64,000 nucleotides of DNA from the NCBI GenBank assembly GCA_015058985.1, contig SVBH01000003.1, positions 55,662-119,661 on the forward strand, given 5' to 3'. Of this stretch, positions 9,362-17,859 are shown piece after piece. A program made the translations under genes and the position numbers. The DNA comes from Erysipelotrichaceae bacterium. GTDB taxonomy: Bacteria > Bacillota_I > Bacilli_A > RFN20 > DUOF01. Each line of letters begins with the position of its first letter. Position 1 is the stretch's first letter. The notes under the pieces were generated by a model, which worked only from the letters and a program-made list of their open reading frames with translations, did not search any database and was not told the origin of the DNA.

Positions 9362-10248
9362 TATTTATTCACCTCGTTTTCTTTTGCTTTATCTTCTTTA
9401 TAGAATTTATATCTATTAATTAATGATAATAAAATCGCAAAGACGATAAATGCACCCATTGCAGTTGTTAGTGGAGCAATTGTAAATGAAGCTGGTAAAA
9501 CTCTAACACTAAAACTAAAGAATTCGATAGTTCCACTTCCAATAATACCTCTTATTAAAGATAAAACAGTAAGAGTTAAAGTATATCCAATACCCATTCC
9601 AAGTCCATCAGCAATTGATCTAACTGGTCCATTCTTAGAAGCAAATGATTCTGCTCTTCCTAAAATTATACAGTTAACTGCGATTAAAGATAGGAATGCT
9701 CCTAAGCTTGTATAAAGATCAGGAATAAATGCATTTAAGATTAATTGAACAACGGTAACAAATGAAGCAATAACAACAATGAAAATTGGAGTTCTGATTT
9801 CATCTGGTACAAGTTTTCTAAGCAATGAAATAACTAAGTTAGATAAAGTTAATACAAATATTACACTACCACCCATACCGATAGCATTAGTAAGATTAGT
9901 AGTAAGAGCTAGTGAAGAACACAAACCTAATAAACCAATAAACACAGGGTTTTGTTTTAATATTCCGTTTACCAATACCTTAAAGAATGAAGGCCCTTTT
10001 TTATTATTTTCTTTTTTAGCTTTTGCCTTAGGTAATTCATTTAATACAACTTCTTTATCTTTCAATGAAGTAGTTTCTGTATTTTGTCTAGCAACTTTTT
10101 TAGCTACCGGTTTTTCTTTTACAGGAACTGCAGAAGCAGATGCTGGTTTAGCTGCTTTTTTAGTTGTACTGCTTGTTGTTTTCTTAGCAGTAGTCTTTTT
10201 AGCAGGAGTAGTTGATTTTTTAGCAACTTTTCTTTCTTCTTCAGCCAT
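9361..10248 (-). CDS. rnfE: RnfE with ~85-aa Lys/Ala/Thr-rich N-terminal extension
   Basis: ILKQNPVFIGLLGLCSSLALTTNLTNAIGMG; FLSLIAVNCIILGRAESFA. Confidence 0.92.
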   Translation of the reverse strand: MAEEERKVAKKSTTPAKKTTAKKTTSSTTKKAAKPASASAVPVKEKPVAKKVARQNTETTSLKDKEVVLNELPKAKAKKENNKKGPSFFKVLVNGILKQNPVFIGLLGLCSSLALTTNLTNAIGMGGSVIFVLTLSNLVISLLRKLVPDEIRTPIFIVVIASFVTVVQLILNAFIPDLYTSLGAFLSLIAVNCIILGRAESFASKNGPVRSIADGLGMGIGYTLTLTVLSLIRGIIGSGTIEFFSFSVRVLPASFTIAPLTTAMGAFIVFAILLSLINRYKFYKEDKAKENEVNK

Positions 10249-10814
10249 TATGCTTCACCTCCTAAATTTGCTAGTGCAAATGCAGCAACTGCATTGATAC
10301 TGGTTGTCATACCTTTTGTTGTTTTAGAAGCGACTGTAGTCATATCAGTTCCAGAATTTTTAACATCAATAGCACCTTCTAACGATAAACCTTCAAAATA
10401 AGCTAGGAATGCAGGCTCTGCAAGTAATGTCTTACCATATCCTGCAGTTTCTTCATTAGCTATAATTGAAATTCCGTAGAATGTTTTAGTTTCCATATTA
10501 ACTGCTGTAGCATAAATTAAACCACTATGATATCCAGTTGCTTCTACTTGCATACCATATGCAATAGTTCCATCAGATAATTCAAGTTTCATAACTGATT
10601 TAATTCCTGCTGCATCAAGTCCTGATAAATCGTCAGTAATGTCTGTACCTTTTGCTGCATCATCATTTACCAAAGCATAGTAAGCTTTTGCAGCACCAGC
10701 AGAACCTCTTTCTTCAATGATTGGTGCAGTAATTTCATTTACTCCCCAAACAAGTACTGTTGAAATAGTAACAACTAGAACTAGAGTTAAAACTGCTTTT
10801 AAATATTTTTTCAT
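10248..10814 (-). CDS. rnfG: RnfG, FMN-binding domain subunit
   Basis: MKKYLKAVLTLVLV start at 10814 (longer ORF start is upstream of the overlapping ATG); EETAGYGKTLL; C-terminal TKGMTTSINAV. Confidence 0.88.
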   Translation of the reverse strand: MKKYLKAVLTLVLVVTISTVLVWGVNEITAPIIEERGSAGAAKAYYALVNDDAAKGTDITDDLSGLDAAGIKSVMKLELSDGTIAYGMQVEATGYHSGLIYATAVNMETKTFYGISIIANEETAGYGKTLLAEPAFLAYFEGLSLEGAIDVKNSGTDMTTVASKTTKGMTTSINAVAAFALANLGGEA

Positions 10815-11920
10815 TATAAAGCACCTCCAAATCCTAATCCTGCTGCTACAACTAGAAGTACACATACTCCTAAGCTAACAAGTAATGTTTTCTTATTAGA
10901 TTTTGTATAAATGCTATTAATTAATGGTGATAACATATTACCAATTAATAAAGCAAATAATTCACCACAATGAAGAATATATAAATTTGCTTCTGTATAT
11001 GTTCCAATAAATCTAATAGCCATAGTCATTACAGCAACCAATGTTGCAATAATGAATTTTGCCTCTTTTACAGATGGAGTTGATCCAGTATCGCAGAATA
11101 AGAAAGTTGCTACAAACATAATCATTCCTGAGCATAAGTTAGCAATTAAGAATTCTGTTCCACTTACATCTCCAATTTTCCATCCATTCATAGCAAGTGC
11201 TAAAACGGTAATTAAAGCACATGATACGATATAAGTTACTGATAATTTCCAATCAGATACTTTAGTTGCAATAAAGATTGCTAAGATAACGCCTAATACT
11301 AAGGCACTACTTACTCCAATGGCAACATCAGAATAATTTCCTAATAATAATGTAGTAGAAGAAAGTGCTATACTACTTCCTGTTCCATTAATTAAATTTG
11401 TAATTGATGTTAAAGGATATTCAGCTCCAATAAAATCAGTAATTTTATTAACAGCACCACTTAACCAGCTAATAGCAGCAAAGCATACACCCATAGCAGC
11501 TGGATTAAATACAGAATGTCCTTCTCCACCATAGATAAGTTTACCTAAATACACTGCTACAACTGTTGCAACAATTGCAGGATAAATTCTAGTAGCTAAT
11601 GGTAACAATAAAGCAATTGTAAGACCAATAGCAATACTATTTAAGTAACTAGATAATTTATGTTTTTCTTTGTTAGATAAGTTATATAGGTATTCTACAA
11701 CGACTGCTGTTCCCATAGAAGCTAATGATACCATTAGAATATTTCCAACTGTAAATACTCCAATATTACTATATACTCCTTCAGGTGCTTCAACTGTAAA
11801 TACTCTAATAAGTAAACTAGCAATTAAAACTGCTACTAATCCACCTAAATAGATGAATGTTTTCAATAAATGAGAGTTCTCGCTTCTTACAAGAGGAGAT
11901 TTTTGTTTAACTAATTCCAT
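10814..11920 (-). CDS. rnfD: RnfD, membrane subunit
   Basis: SVFNPAAMGVCFA; FCDTGSTPSVKEAK; polytopic. Confidence 0.9.
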   Translation of the reverse strand: MELVKQKSPLVRSENSHLLKTFIYLGGLVAVLIASLLIRVFTVEAPEGVYSNIGVFTVGNILMVSLASMGTAVVVEYLYNLSNKEKHKLSSYLNSIAIGLTIALLLPLATRIYPAIVATVVAVYLGKLIYGGEGHSVFNPAAMGVCFAAISWLSGAVNKITDFIGAEYPLTSITNLINGTGSSIALSSTTLLLGNYSDVAIGVSSALVLGVILAIFIATKVSDWKLSVTYIVSCALITVLALAMNGWKIGDVSGTEFLIANLCSGMIMFVATFLFCDTGSTPSVKEAKFIIATLVAVMTMAIRFIGTYTEANLYILHCGELFALLIGNMLSPLINSIYTKSNKKTLLVSLGVCVLLVVAAGLGFGGAL

Positions 11921-11931
11921 TATTTTACCTC

Positions 11932-13110
11932 CTATTGTAAACGACGCTTAGCACGTCTTACCCTTTCTAATACATTTACTCTACTTGGACAAACATAAGA
12001 ACATTTACCACATTCAATACACTTATCTAAGTGTAATGTATTTAATTTTTCTTCATCTGCTAAATTATCAGCAAAAATGATTTCTGATGGAAGAATCCCA
12101 ACTGGACATACATCATTACAAAGTCCACATCTATTACAATCTTCTTTTTCTAAACATAATGGTCTAACAACATTTAATGAATAAACAGAAGTTGATACTA
12201 CTGTAGAATCAGAAACAATTGTTTTACCAGAAATAATGTTTCCTGCAGAAATTACAACTCTTTCATCAGTTTCAATCAAATCTGCAATAGGTGTTCCAAC
12301 TGGAACTTCAACGAATTTACATCCATCAAATTCAGAACAAATAGTAACACCTTTTTTAACTACAGGCAAACCATATTGAATAGCATCTGCTACATTAGCC
12401 ATTGCAGAAATACTAACTAATACAACACCTTTAAATTTACCAATTTCTAATTCAACAGATGTCTTTTTCTTGACTAGTTTGTATTGCCATCCAATGCAAT
12501 ATTTTTGTTTTAAAAGTTTAACATTTTCAGTTTTAGCTGTCGTTTCTTCTAATAATTTATATACATCAACAGGGATTTTATTACTTACAACTAAATAAGC
12601 AACTGTTCCAACTTCTTTTGCATATTTTTCAGCAGTAGAAACAACTTTTTCTGCTCTTTCTTTTAAAACTTCATATTTAGGTCTTAAAACTAATTCATTT
12701 GGATAAATTGCATCAATATATATAGCTTTTACATCTTCATAATGTAAACCAGTATATACACCTGCATTATCAATATCTTTAATACCTAAACTATTTAATT
12801 TTTCTTTTAAAGATTCGCCATCTTTTAAAGCACTTAATGTTTTTTCTACATCATATTTACCATCATTTTCAATAGCAATATGACTAACTTCTTTTCCATC
12901 TACATCTACTCTATTTTCAAAAGCAACAACTTTACCACTTACTGAACTAAATACAGGAGTTTTTTCTTTTCCAAAATATTTTTCAGCAACTAAAGTTCCA
13001 ACTTGTACTTTTGCTCCAACCTCAACTTTTACTGAAGCAAGTTTTGCTTTTGCATCAGTAAGAGGAATATAGACAACAGATGGTGAGAACATGTTTTCAC
13101 TCAAAGCCAT
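11932..13110 (-). CDS. rnfC: RnfC-like subunit with two [4Fe-4S] motifs but degenerate NADH/FMN region
   Basis: CNRCGLCNDVCPVGILP and CIECGKCSYVCPSRVNVLERVRRAK; N-terminal barrel-sandwich-like domain. Confidence 0.88.
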   Translation of the reverse strand: MALSENMFSPSVVYIPLTDAKAKLASVKVEVGAKVQVGTLVAEKYFGKEKTPVFSSVSGKVVAFENRVDVDGKEVSHIAIENDGKYDVEKTLSALKDGESLKEKLNSLGIKDIDNAGVYTGLHYEDVKAIYIDAIYPNELVLRPKYEVLKERAEKVVSTAEKYAKEVGTVAYLVVSNKIPVDVYKLLEETTAKTENVKLLKQKYCIGWQYKLVKKKTSVELEIGKFKGVVLVSISAMANVADAIQYGLPVVKKGVTICSEFDGCKFVEVPVGTPIADLIETDERVVISAGNIISGKTIVSDSTVVSTSVYSLNVVRPLCLEKEDCNRCGLCNDVCPVGILPSEIIFADNLADEEKLNTLHLDKCIECGKCSYVCPSRVNVLERVRRAKRRLQ

Positions 13111-13127
13111 TTTTTCTTTTTTCCTCC

Positions 13128-14912
13128 TTAAGCATTGTTACTTTTCTTTTCACTATAAGTAGTGTGTAAATATTTATGAGCTGTATGACCATTTGGTTCA
13201 CCTAAGAAATCTTCATATGCTTTTAACACAGAAGCATTCTTGTGAGACTTTCTAAGTGGTGTATCAGCAGCATCTTGATCATATAAAGCCTTAGCACGAC
13301 GTCTTGCTACTTCAAATCTATTCATAACTTCATCTTTAACGAATGGTTGACCTCCACCATTTACACATCCTCCAGGACATCCCATGAATTCAATGAAATG
13401 ATATTGTTTTTTACCTTCTTTTAAGATGTTAATCATTTCTTTAATAGCAGCTCCACCGTGAACTACAGCAACATTAACTGTTGTGTCTCCAACCTTAACG
13501 CTTGCTTCTTTGATGTTACCTTTAGCAGCATCATCTGATGTTGCTCCTCTTACACCCTCAAATTCAAGTCTTGGTAAGTCTTGACCTGTAACAATTTCAT
13601 ATACAGATCTTAAAGCAGCTTCCATAACTCCACCAGTAGCACCAAAGATTGTTCCAGCTCCTGTAAACTCTGCTAATGGAGACGTTGGTTTATAATCTTC
13701 TAGTTTAGCAAAATCAATTTTCTTTTCTTTAATCATTTTTGCTAATTCTCTAGTAGTTAAAACTGCATCAACATTTCTATATCCATCATTTTCCATTTCT
13801 GGTCTAGCAATTTCATACTTTTTAGCAGTACAAGGCATAATAGATACTACATAAATATCTTTTGGATCTTTCTTTAAAATCTTTTCTGCATAATATGATT
13901 TAATCATAGCTCCAACCATCATATGTGGTGATTTTGCAGATGATAGATTTGGTAAGAATTCTGGAGCATATTGTTCAATGTATCTAATCCATCCTGGTGA
14001 ACAAGATGTAAACATTGGTAATGGTCCAGTTCCTTTTGTTAATCTATTTATAAATTCTGTACCTTCTTCAATAATTGTTAAGTCAGCACCCCAGTTAGTA
14101 TCAGTGATATCATCAAATCCTAAATCATTTAATGCACGATACATTTTTCCTTGGATATCTTTAACTGGTGTTCCAATTGGGAATCCAAATTCTTCTCCAA
14201 GTGCAGATCTAACTGCTGGAGCCATTTGTACCACAACAAATTTCTTTGGATCTGCCAATGCATCTTTAACTCTTTCAATATGACTTGTCTCATATAATGC
14301 TCCTGTTGGACATTCTTTAATACATTGTCCACAATCAATACATCCAGCATCTTCAAATGTAAATCCAGGATTTGGACTTACAATTGGATCAAGTCCATTT
14401 GCATCTCTAAATTTTAATGTTTTTGTAGAAGAAATCTTTGCACATACAGATACACATCTTCTACATAAAATACATTTAGATAAATCTTGGCATATTCCTA
14501 TACCTTCAATTCTTTCAGTATGTCTTCCTGGGTTATTTCTATAAGGAGCTATACTGATTTTGTTTTCAGTTAATACTTTTAAGAATTCACATTTTCCAAA
14601 CTTAGGACAGTGAACACAGTCAAAATTGTGATTTTCTGCTAAAAGTTTTAAAGTAGTCTTTCTACTTTCAATAACTTGTTCAGAATCTGTTACAACTTCC
14701 ATCCCTGCTTTTGCTTTAGTATTACATGATGATACTAAATCCTTTGATCCTTTAACCTCTACTACACATACTCTACAGAACCCTACTTCATTAATGTCTT
14801 TTAAGAAACACAATGTAGGAACATAAATTTCATTGGCACGACAAACATCTAAAATAGTTTGGCCTTTAGTAAAACTATATTGTTTACCATTGATAGTAAT
14901 TTTATTTGCCAT
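13128..14912 (-). CDS. hydA: [FeFe] hydrogenase catalytic subunit, NuoG-like N-terminus
   Basis: 2Fe-2S (CFLKDINEVGFCRVC...C), HNFDCVHCPKFGKC, two ferredoxin motifs, H-cluster TSCSPGW / MPCTAKKYE / FMGCPGGCVNGGG, C-terminal small-subunit-like tail. Confidence 0.95.
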   Translation of the reverse strand: MANKITINGKQYSFTKGQTILDVCRANEIYVPTLCFLKDINEVGFCRVCVVEVKGSKDLVSSCNTKAKAGMEVVTDSEQVIESRKTTLKLLAENHNFDCVHCPKFGKCEFLKVLTENKISIAPYRNNPGRHTERIEGIGICQDLSKCILCRRCVSVCAKISSTKTLKFRDANGLDPIVSPNPGFTFEDAGCIDCGQCIKECPTGALYETSHIERVKDALADPKKFVVVQMAPAVRSALGEEFGFPIGTPVKDIQGKMYRALNDLGFDDITDTNWGADLTIIEEGTEFINRLTKGTGPLPMFTSCSPGWIRYIEQYAPEFLPNLSSAKSPHMMVGAMIKSYYAEKILKKDPKDIYVVSIMPCTAKKYEIARPEMENDGYRNVDAVLTTRELAKMIKEKKIDFAKLEDYKPTSPLAEFTGAGTIFGATGGVMEAALRSVYEIVTGQDLPRLEFEGVRGATSDDAAKGNIKEASVKVGDTTVNVAVVHGGAAIKEMINILKEGKKQYHFIEFMGCPGGCVNGGGQPFVKDEVMNRFEVARRRAKALYDQDAADTPLRKSHKNASVLKAYEDFLGEPNGHTAHKYLHTTYSEKKSNNA

Positions 14913-15273
14913 CTTTACCCTCCTTAACTGGTGCTAGTAATTCAAAGTTATTATTTAAAATAACTTCAAGGTTTTTACCAACACTTAATCCTATTGTGCA
15001 TCTAGAAGAACGTAAATTTCTAATTAAAGTTTCAAGTTCTAAAACTTTTTCGTCTGATCCATTTCCTTCACCAATTTCTTTAAATAAAGCTCTAATGTGA
15101 GGAATTCCATCACGACAAGGAACACATTTTCCGCAAATTTCTTTTTCTTGTTCAGCAATATATGCATCAACTAGTTTAAAGAAATTTTTCTTATCTAGTT
15201 TTACACTAGCATCATTAACCCATGCGTCATAAAGTGATCCTACTTCAATTTTTTGTGCTTCCACTAGCTTCAC
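14902..15273 (-). CDS. Stand-alone NuoF/HydB C-terminal [4Fe-4S] (N3-type) domain protein
   Basis: CGKCVPCRDGIPHIRAL...SSRCTIGL; no FMN/NADH Rossmann domain in the 123-aa ORF; start may be GTG at 15264. Confidence 0.82.
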   Translation of the reverse strand: MKLVEAQKIEVGSLYDAWVNDASVKLDKKNFFKLVDAYIAEQEKEICGKCVPCRDGIPHIRALFKEIGEGNGSDEKVLELETLIRNLRSSRCTIGLSVGKNLEVILNNNFELLAPVKEGKDGK

Positions 15274-15287
15274 CTCTCTTGTTGCTA

Positions 15288-15316
15288 ATTATACCATTTC
15301 AACTATTTAAAGTCTA
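15288..15316 (-). promoter_or_regulatory. Promoter of hyd-rnf operon
   Basis: minus strand TAGACT-N17-TATAAT (+ strand AGTCTA 15311-15316, ATTATA 15288-15293). Confidence 0.55.
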
Positions 15317-15364
15317 TTTAATTATTTATTAATAATTAGGACATAAAAATTTTAAATAGTCTCA

Positions 15365-15393
15365 TTGTATGATAGTCAAAAATAGGTTATAAT
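15365..15393 (+). promoter_or_regulatory. Promoter of NusG_II/Gx group
   Basis: TTGTAT-N17-TATAAT. Confidence 0.55.
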
Positions 15394-15418
15394 AAACAAG
15401 ATTAAAAGGAGGACTAAC

Positions 15419-15811
15419 ATGAATCTAAAAAGAAATAAAACCGATATTGTTGTTATCGTTGTTAGTCTTCTACTAATAATTGCGGTATCTGTAACATCAA
15501 TCATTATCAGTAACAATAATAGAAGTAATAACGTTAACATTTATTATGAAAACAGAATTGTCTATTCTATGAAATTAAATGTTAATGAATTATGGACAAT
15601 GGAAAAGAAAAAGTATCCTGCATTGCAAGCAGATATGAAAATAGAAACTAAAAATGGAAAATTTAGAGTTGCAGAAGAAACTTCTAAATATAACATCTGC
15701 TCAAAAGTAGGATGGGAAGATAGACCTGGCTTTCCTGTTGTTTGTTTACCGAATCACGTGATGGTAGTAATTGAAGGTTATGCACCTTCTGATACGGATT
15801 GGAGTGCATAA
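15419..15811 (+). CDS. NusG domain II-like secreted/membrane protein
   Basis: N-terminal TM; ICSKVGWEDRPGFPVVCLPNHVMVVI motif. Confidence 0.8.
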   Translation: MNLKRNKTDIVVIVVSLLLIIAVSVTSIIISNNNRSNNVNIYYENRIVYSMKLNVNELWTMEKKKYPALQADMKIETKNGKFRVAEETSKYNICSKVGWEDRPGFPVVCLPNHVMVVIEGYAPSDTDWSA

Positions 15812-15812
15812 T

Positions 15813-16340
15813 ATGGAAGCAAAAAGAGTACAAAAATTAGTTAGATTTGCTATGCTTTTAGCAGTATCAGTGATTATCCATTACATTGAAAGCTTAATAC
15901 CAATTCCATTTATGTTTCCTGGAGTCAAACTAGGATTAGCTAATGCAGTGGGACTAATAGTTTTAGCATTTTGGGGAACCAAAGATTTCTTTACCTTTGG
16001 TTTATTTAGAGTGCTTATCGTTGGTATTTTAAGAACTGGAATATTTAGCACTGCTTTTTTCCTATCACTGACAGGGACCTTATTATCTGCAATAATGGTT
16101 ATATTAATATATAAGTTAACTAAAGCATCAGTTTTAAGTCTTTCTATTATAGGTTCTTTATTTCATGGTTTAGGACAAATATTAGCAGTTTGCTTTATCT
16201 ACAACAACATTTATATGATTTCCTACTTACCAGTTTTGTTAATAGCTAATTTCATAACTGGTTATCTATTATCATTGGTGGTAAAATCATTATTAGAAAG
16301 ACTACCTAGTAGTCTATATATTCGTGCCGAGGAGTGTTAA
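15813..16340 (+). CDS. Gx transporter family / heptaprenyl diphosphate synthase component I-like membrane protein
   Basis: HYIESLIPIPFMFPGVKLGLANAVGLIVLAFWGTKD; start taken at MEAKRVQ. Confidence 0.82.
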   Translation: MEAKRVQKLVRFAMLLAVSVIIHYIESLIPIPFMFPGVKLGLANAVGLIVLAFWGTKDFFTFGLFRVLIVGILRTGIFSTAFFLSLTGTLLSAIMVILIYKLTKASVLSLSIIGSLFHGLGQILAVCFIYNNIYMISYLPVLLIANFITGYLLSLVVKSLLERLPSSLYIRAEEC

Positions 16341-16342
16341 AT

Positions 16343-16594
16343 ATGAAACATGTTGAATATCAAACAGAAAAATTAATTTGTAGTAGAAAAATCACCTTTG
16401 ATTTAGAAAACAATAAAATCTATAACATAAAATTTGAAGGCGGATGCCCTGGTAATCTATTAGCAATATCAAAACTTTTAGAGGGACAAGATATTGATTA
16501 TGTTATTAGCAAACTAAAAGGAAATAAATGTGGTAATAAACCAAGTTCTTGTACCGATCAACTAGTTAAGGCAATAGAACAAAACAAGGAGTAA
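16343..16594 (+). CDS. TSCPD-domain protein
   Basis: FEGGCPGNLLAISKLLEGQ...KGNKCGNKPSSCTDQLVKAI. Confidence 0.8.
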   Translation: MKHVEYQTEKLICSRKITFDLENNKIYNIKFEGGCPGNLLAISKLLEGQDIDYVISKLKGNKCGNKPSSCTDQLVKAIEQNKE

Positions 16595-16597
16595 TTT

Positions 16598-16759
16598 ATG
16601 ATTTATATTTTATTAACATGTGCAGCAATAATTGGAATAGTAGTTTTAATAAAAAAATACATTTTAAAAATAGACTACTCTGAATATTCAAAAGAAAATA
16701 ATCGTTTACAAAAAATGATTAAAACTGAAACGTTGAAAGATGAAAAAGAAAATGAATAG
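16598..16759 (+). CDS. Small (53 aa) single-TM protein
   Basis: MIYILLTCAAIIGIVVLIKKYILKIDYSEYSKENNRLQKMIKTETLKDEKENE; AAGGAG RBS; 3' end overlaps hemW start; absent from ORF track. Confidence 0.55.
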   Translation: MIYILLTCAAIIGIVVLIKKYILKIDYSEYSKENNRLQKMIKTETLKDEKENE

Positions 16760-17849
16760 TAAACCTAAATCTTTATATGTCCATATTCCTTTTTGCGAGC
16801 ATATATGCAGTTACTGCAATTTTACCAAAATATTTTATAAAGAAAACATTGTAGATAGTTATCTAGAAAGACTAGAACAAGAACTATCTTCTTTTAATAT
16901 TGAATCATTAAAAACTATCTATATTGGGGGAGGTACCCCTTCTTCATTAAACATTATGCAACTAGAAAAATTACTAAAGATGTTTTCTTCCATTAAACTA
17001 GAAAAAAATTATGAATATAGTATTGAAGCTAATCCTGAAAATTTATCAGAAGAAAAAATAAAATTGTTAGCTAAATATGGAATAAATAGAATTAGTCTAG
17101 GAATTCAAACATTTGACGAAAAACTATGCAAATTATTAAATCGAAAACACAATTATCAAATGGTAAAGGAAGTTGTAAATAATTTAAACAAATACAATAT
17201 TAGAAACTATTCATTTGATTTTATCTATGCTATTCCATTTCAAACAAAAGAAACAATAAATCACGATATAGATTTGGCCATTGAATTAGGTCCAAAACAT
17301 CTTTCTTTTTATTCTCTTTTAATTGAAGAAAACACCCTATTATATTTACAAAATCATAAAGAAGCCGAGGATAGTTTACAAAGAGAAATGTATGATTTTA
17401 TCTATGAAAAATTGAAAGATAATAACTACAAAAGATATGAAATTTCCAATTTTGCTTTACCAGGATTTGAATCACAACATAATAAGACTTATTGGTTGGA
17501 CAATTGTTACTATGCAATTGGATTATCAGCCAGTGGCTATGTTGATAATATTAGATATACCAACACCAAAAACCTAACAAATTACTTAAAAGGAGTAAAT
17601 AAAAAGACTATGGATATTATTAATAAAGAAGATGAAAAATTCGAATATATCATGTTAAATTTAAGATTAGATCAAGGAATAAATATGTTAGATTACCAAC
17701 ATAGATTTAATGAAGAATTTATAAAAACTAAAAGAGAAAAGATAGATAAGTTATTAAAAGAAAAATTAATTATAATTGAAAATAACAATTTAAAAACAAC
17801 CTATCAAGGCAGTATGCTACTTCATAGAGTTATTGAAAGTTTAATTTAA
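16740..17849 (+). CDS. hemW: HemW-like radical SAM protein
   Basis: SLYVHIPFCEHICSYCNF; YIGGGTPSSL; RISLGIQTFDEKLCKLLNR. Confidence 0.9.
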   Translation: MKKKMNSKPKSLYVHIPFCEHICSYCNFTKIFYKENIVDSYLERLEQELSSFNIESLKTIYIGGGTPSSLNIMQLEKLLKMFSSIKLEKNYEYSIEANPENLSEEKIKLLAKYGINRISLGIQTFDEKLCKLLNRKHNYQMVKEVVNNLNKYNIRNYSFDFIYAIPFQTKETINHDIDLAIELGPKHLSFYSLLIEENTLLYLQNHKEAEDSLQREMYDFIYEKLKDNNYKRYEISNFALPGFESQHNKTYWLDNCYYAIGLSASGYVDNIRYTNTKNLTNYLKGVNKKTMDIINKEDEKFEYIMLNLRLDQGINMLDYQHRFNEEFIKTKREKIDKLLKEKLIIIENNNLKTTYQGSMLLHRVIESLI

Positions 17850-17859
17850 TAGGAACATT

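Noticed and set aside
10814-10865. Upstream-extended start of the RnfG ORF (MCTSSCSSRIRIWRCFI...)
   Set aside because: Extension is antiparallel to nothing meaningful and lies inside rnfD; the ATG at 10814 has RBS spacing and gives a standard TM start.
13128-14912. H-cluster L1 motif TSCSPGW instead of TSCCPGW in HydA
   Set aside because: I believe Ser at this position occurs in other group A, NuoG-like [FeFe] hydrogenases, so it is not on its own evidence of inactivity or novelty; L2 and L3 motifs are intact.
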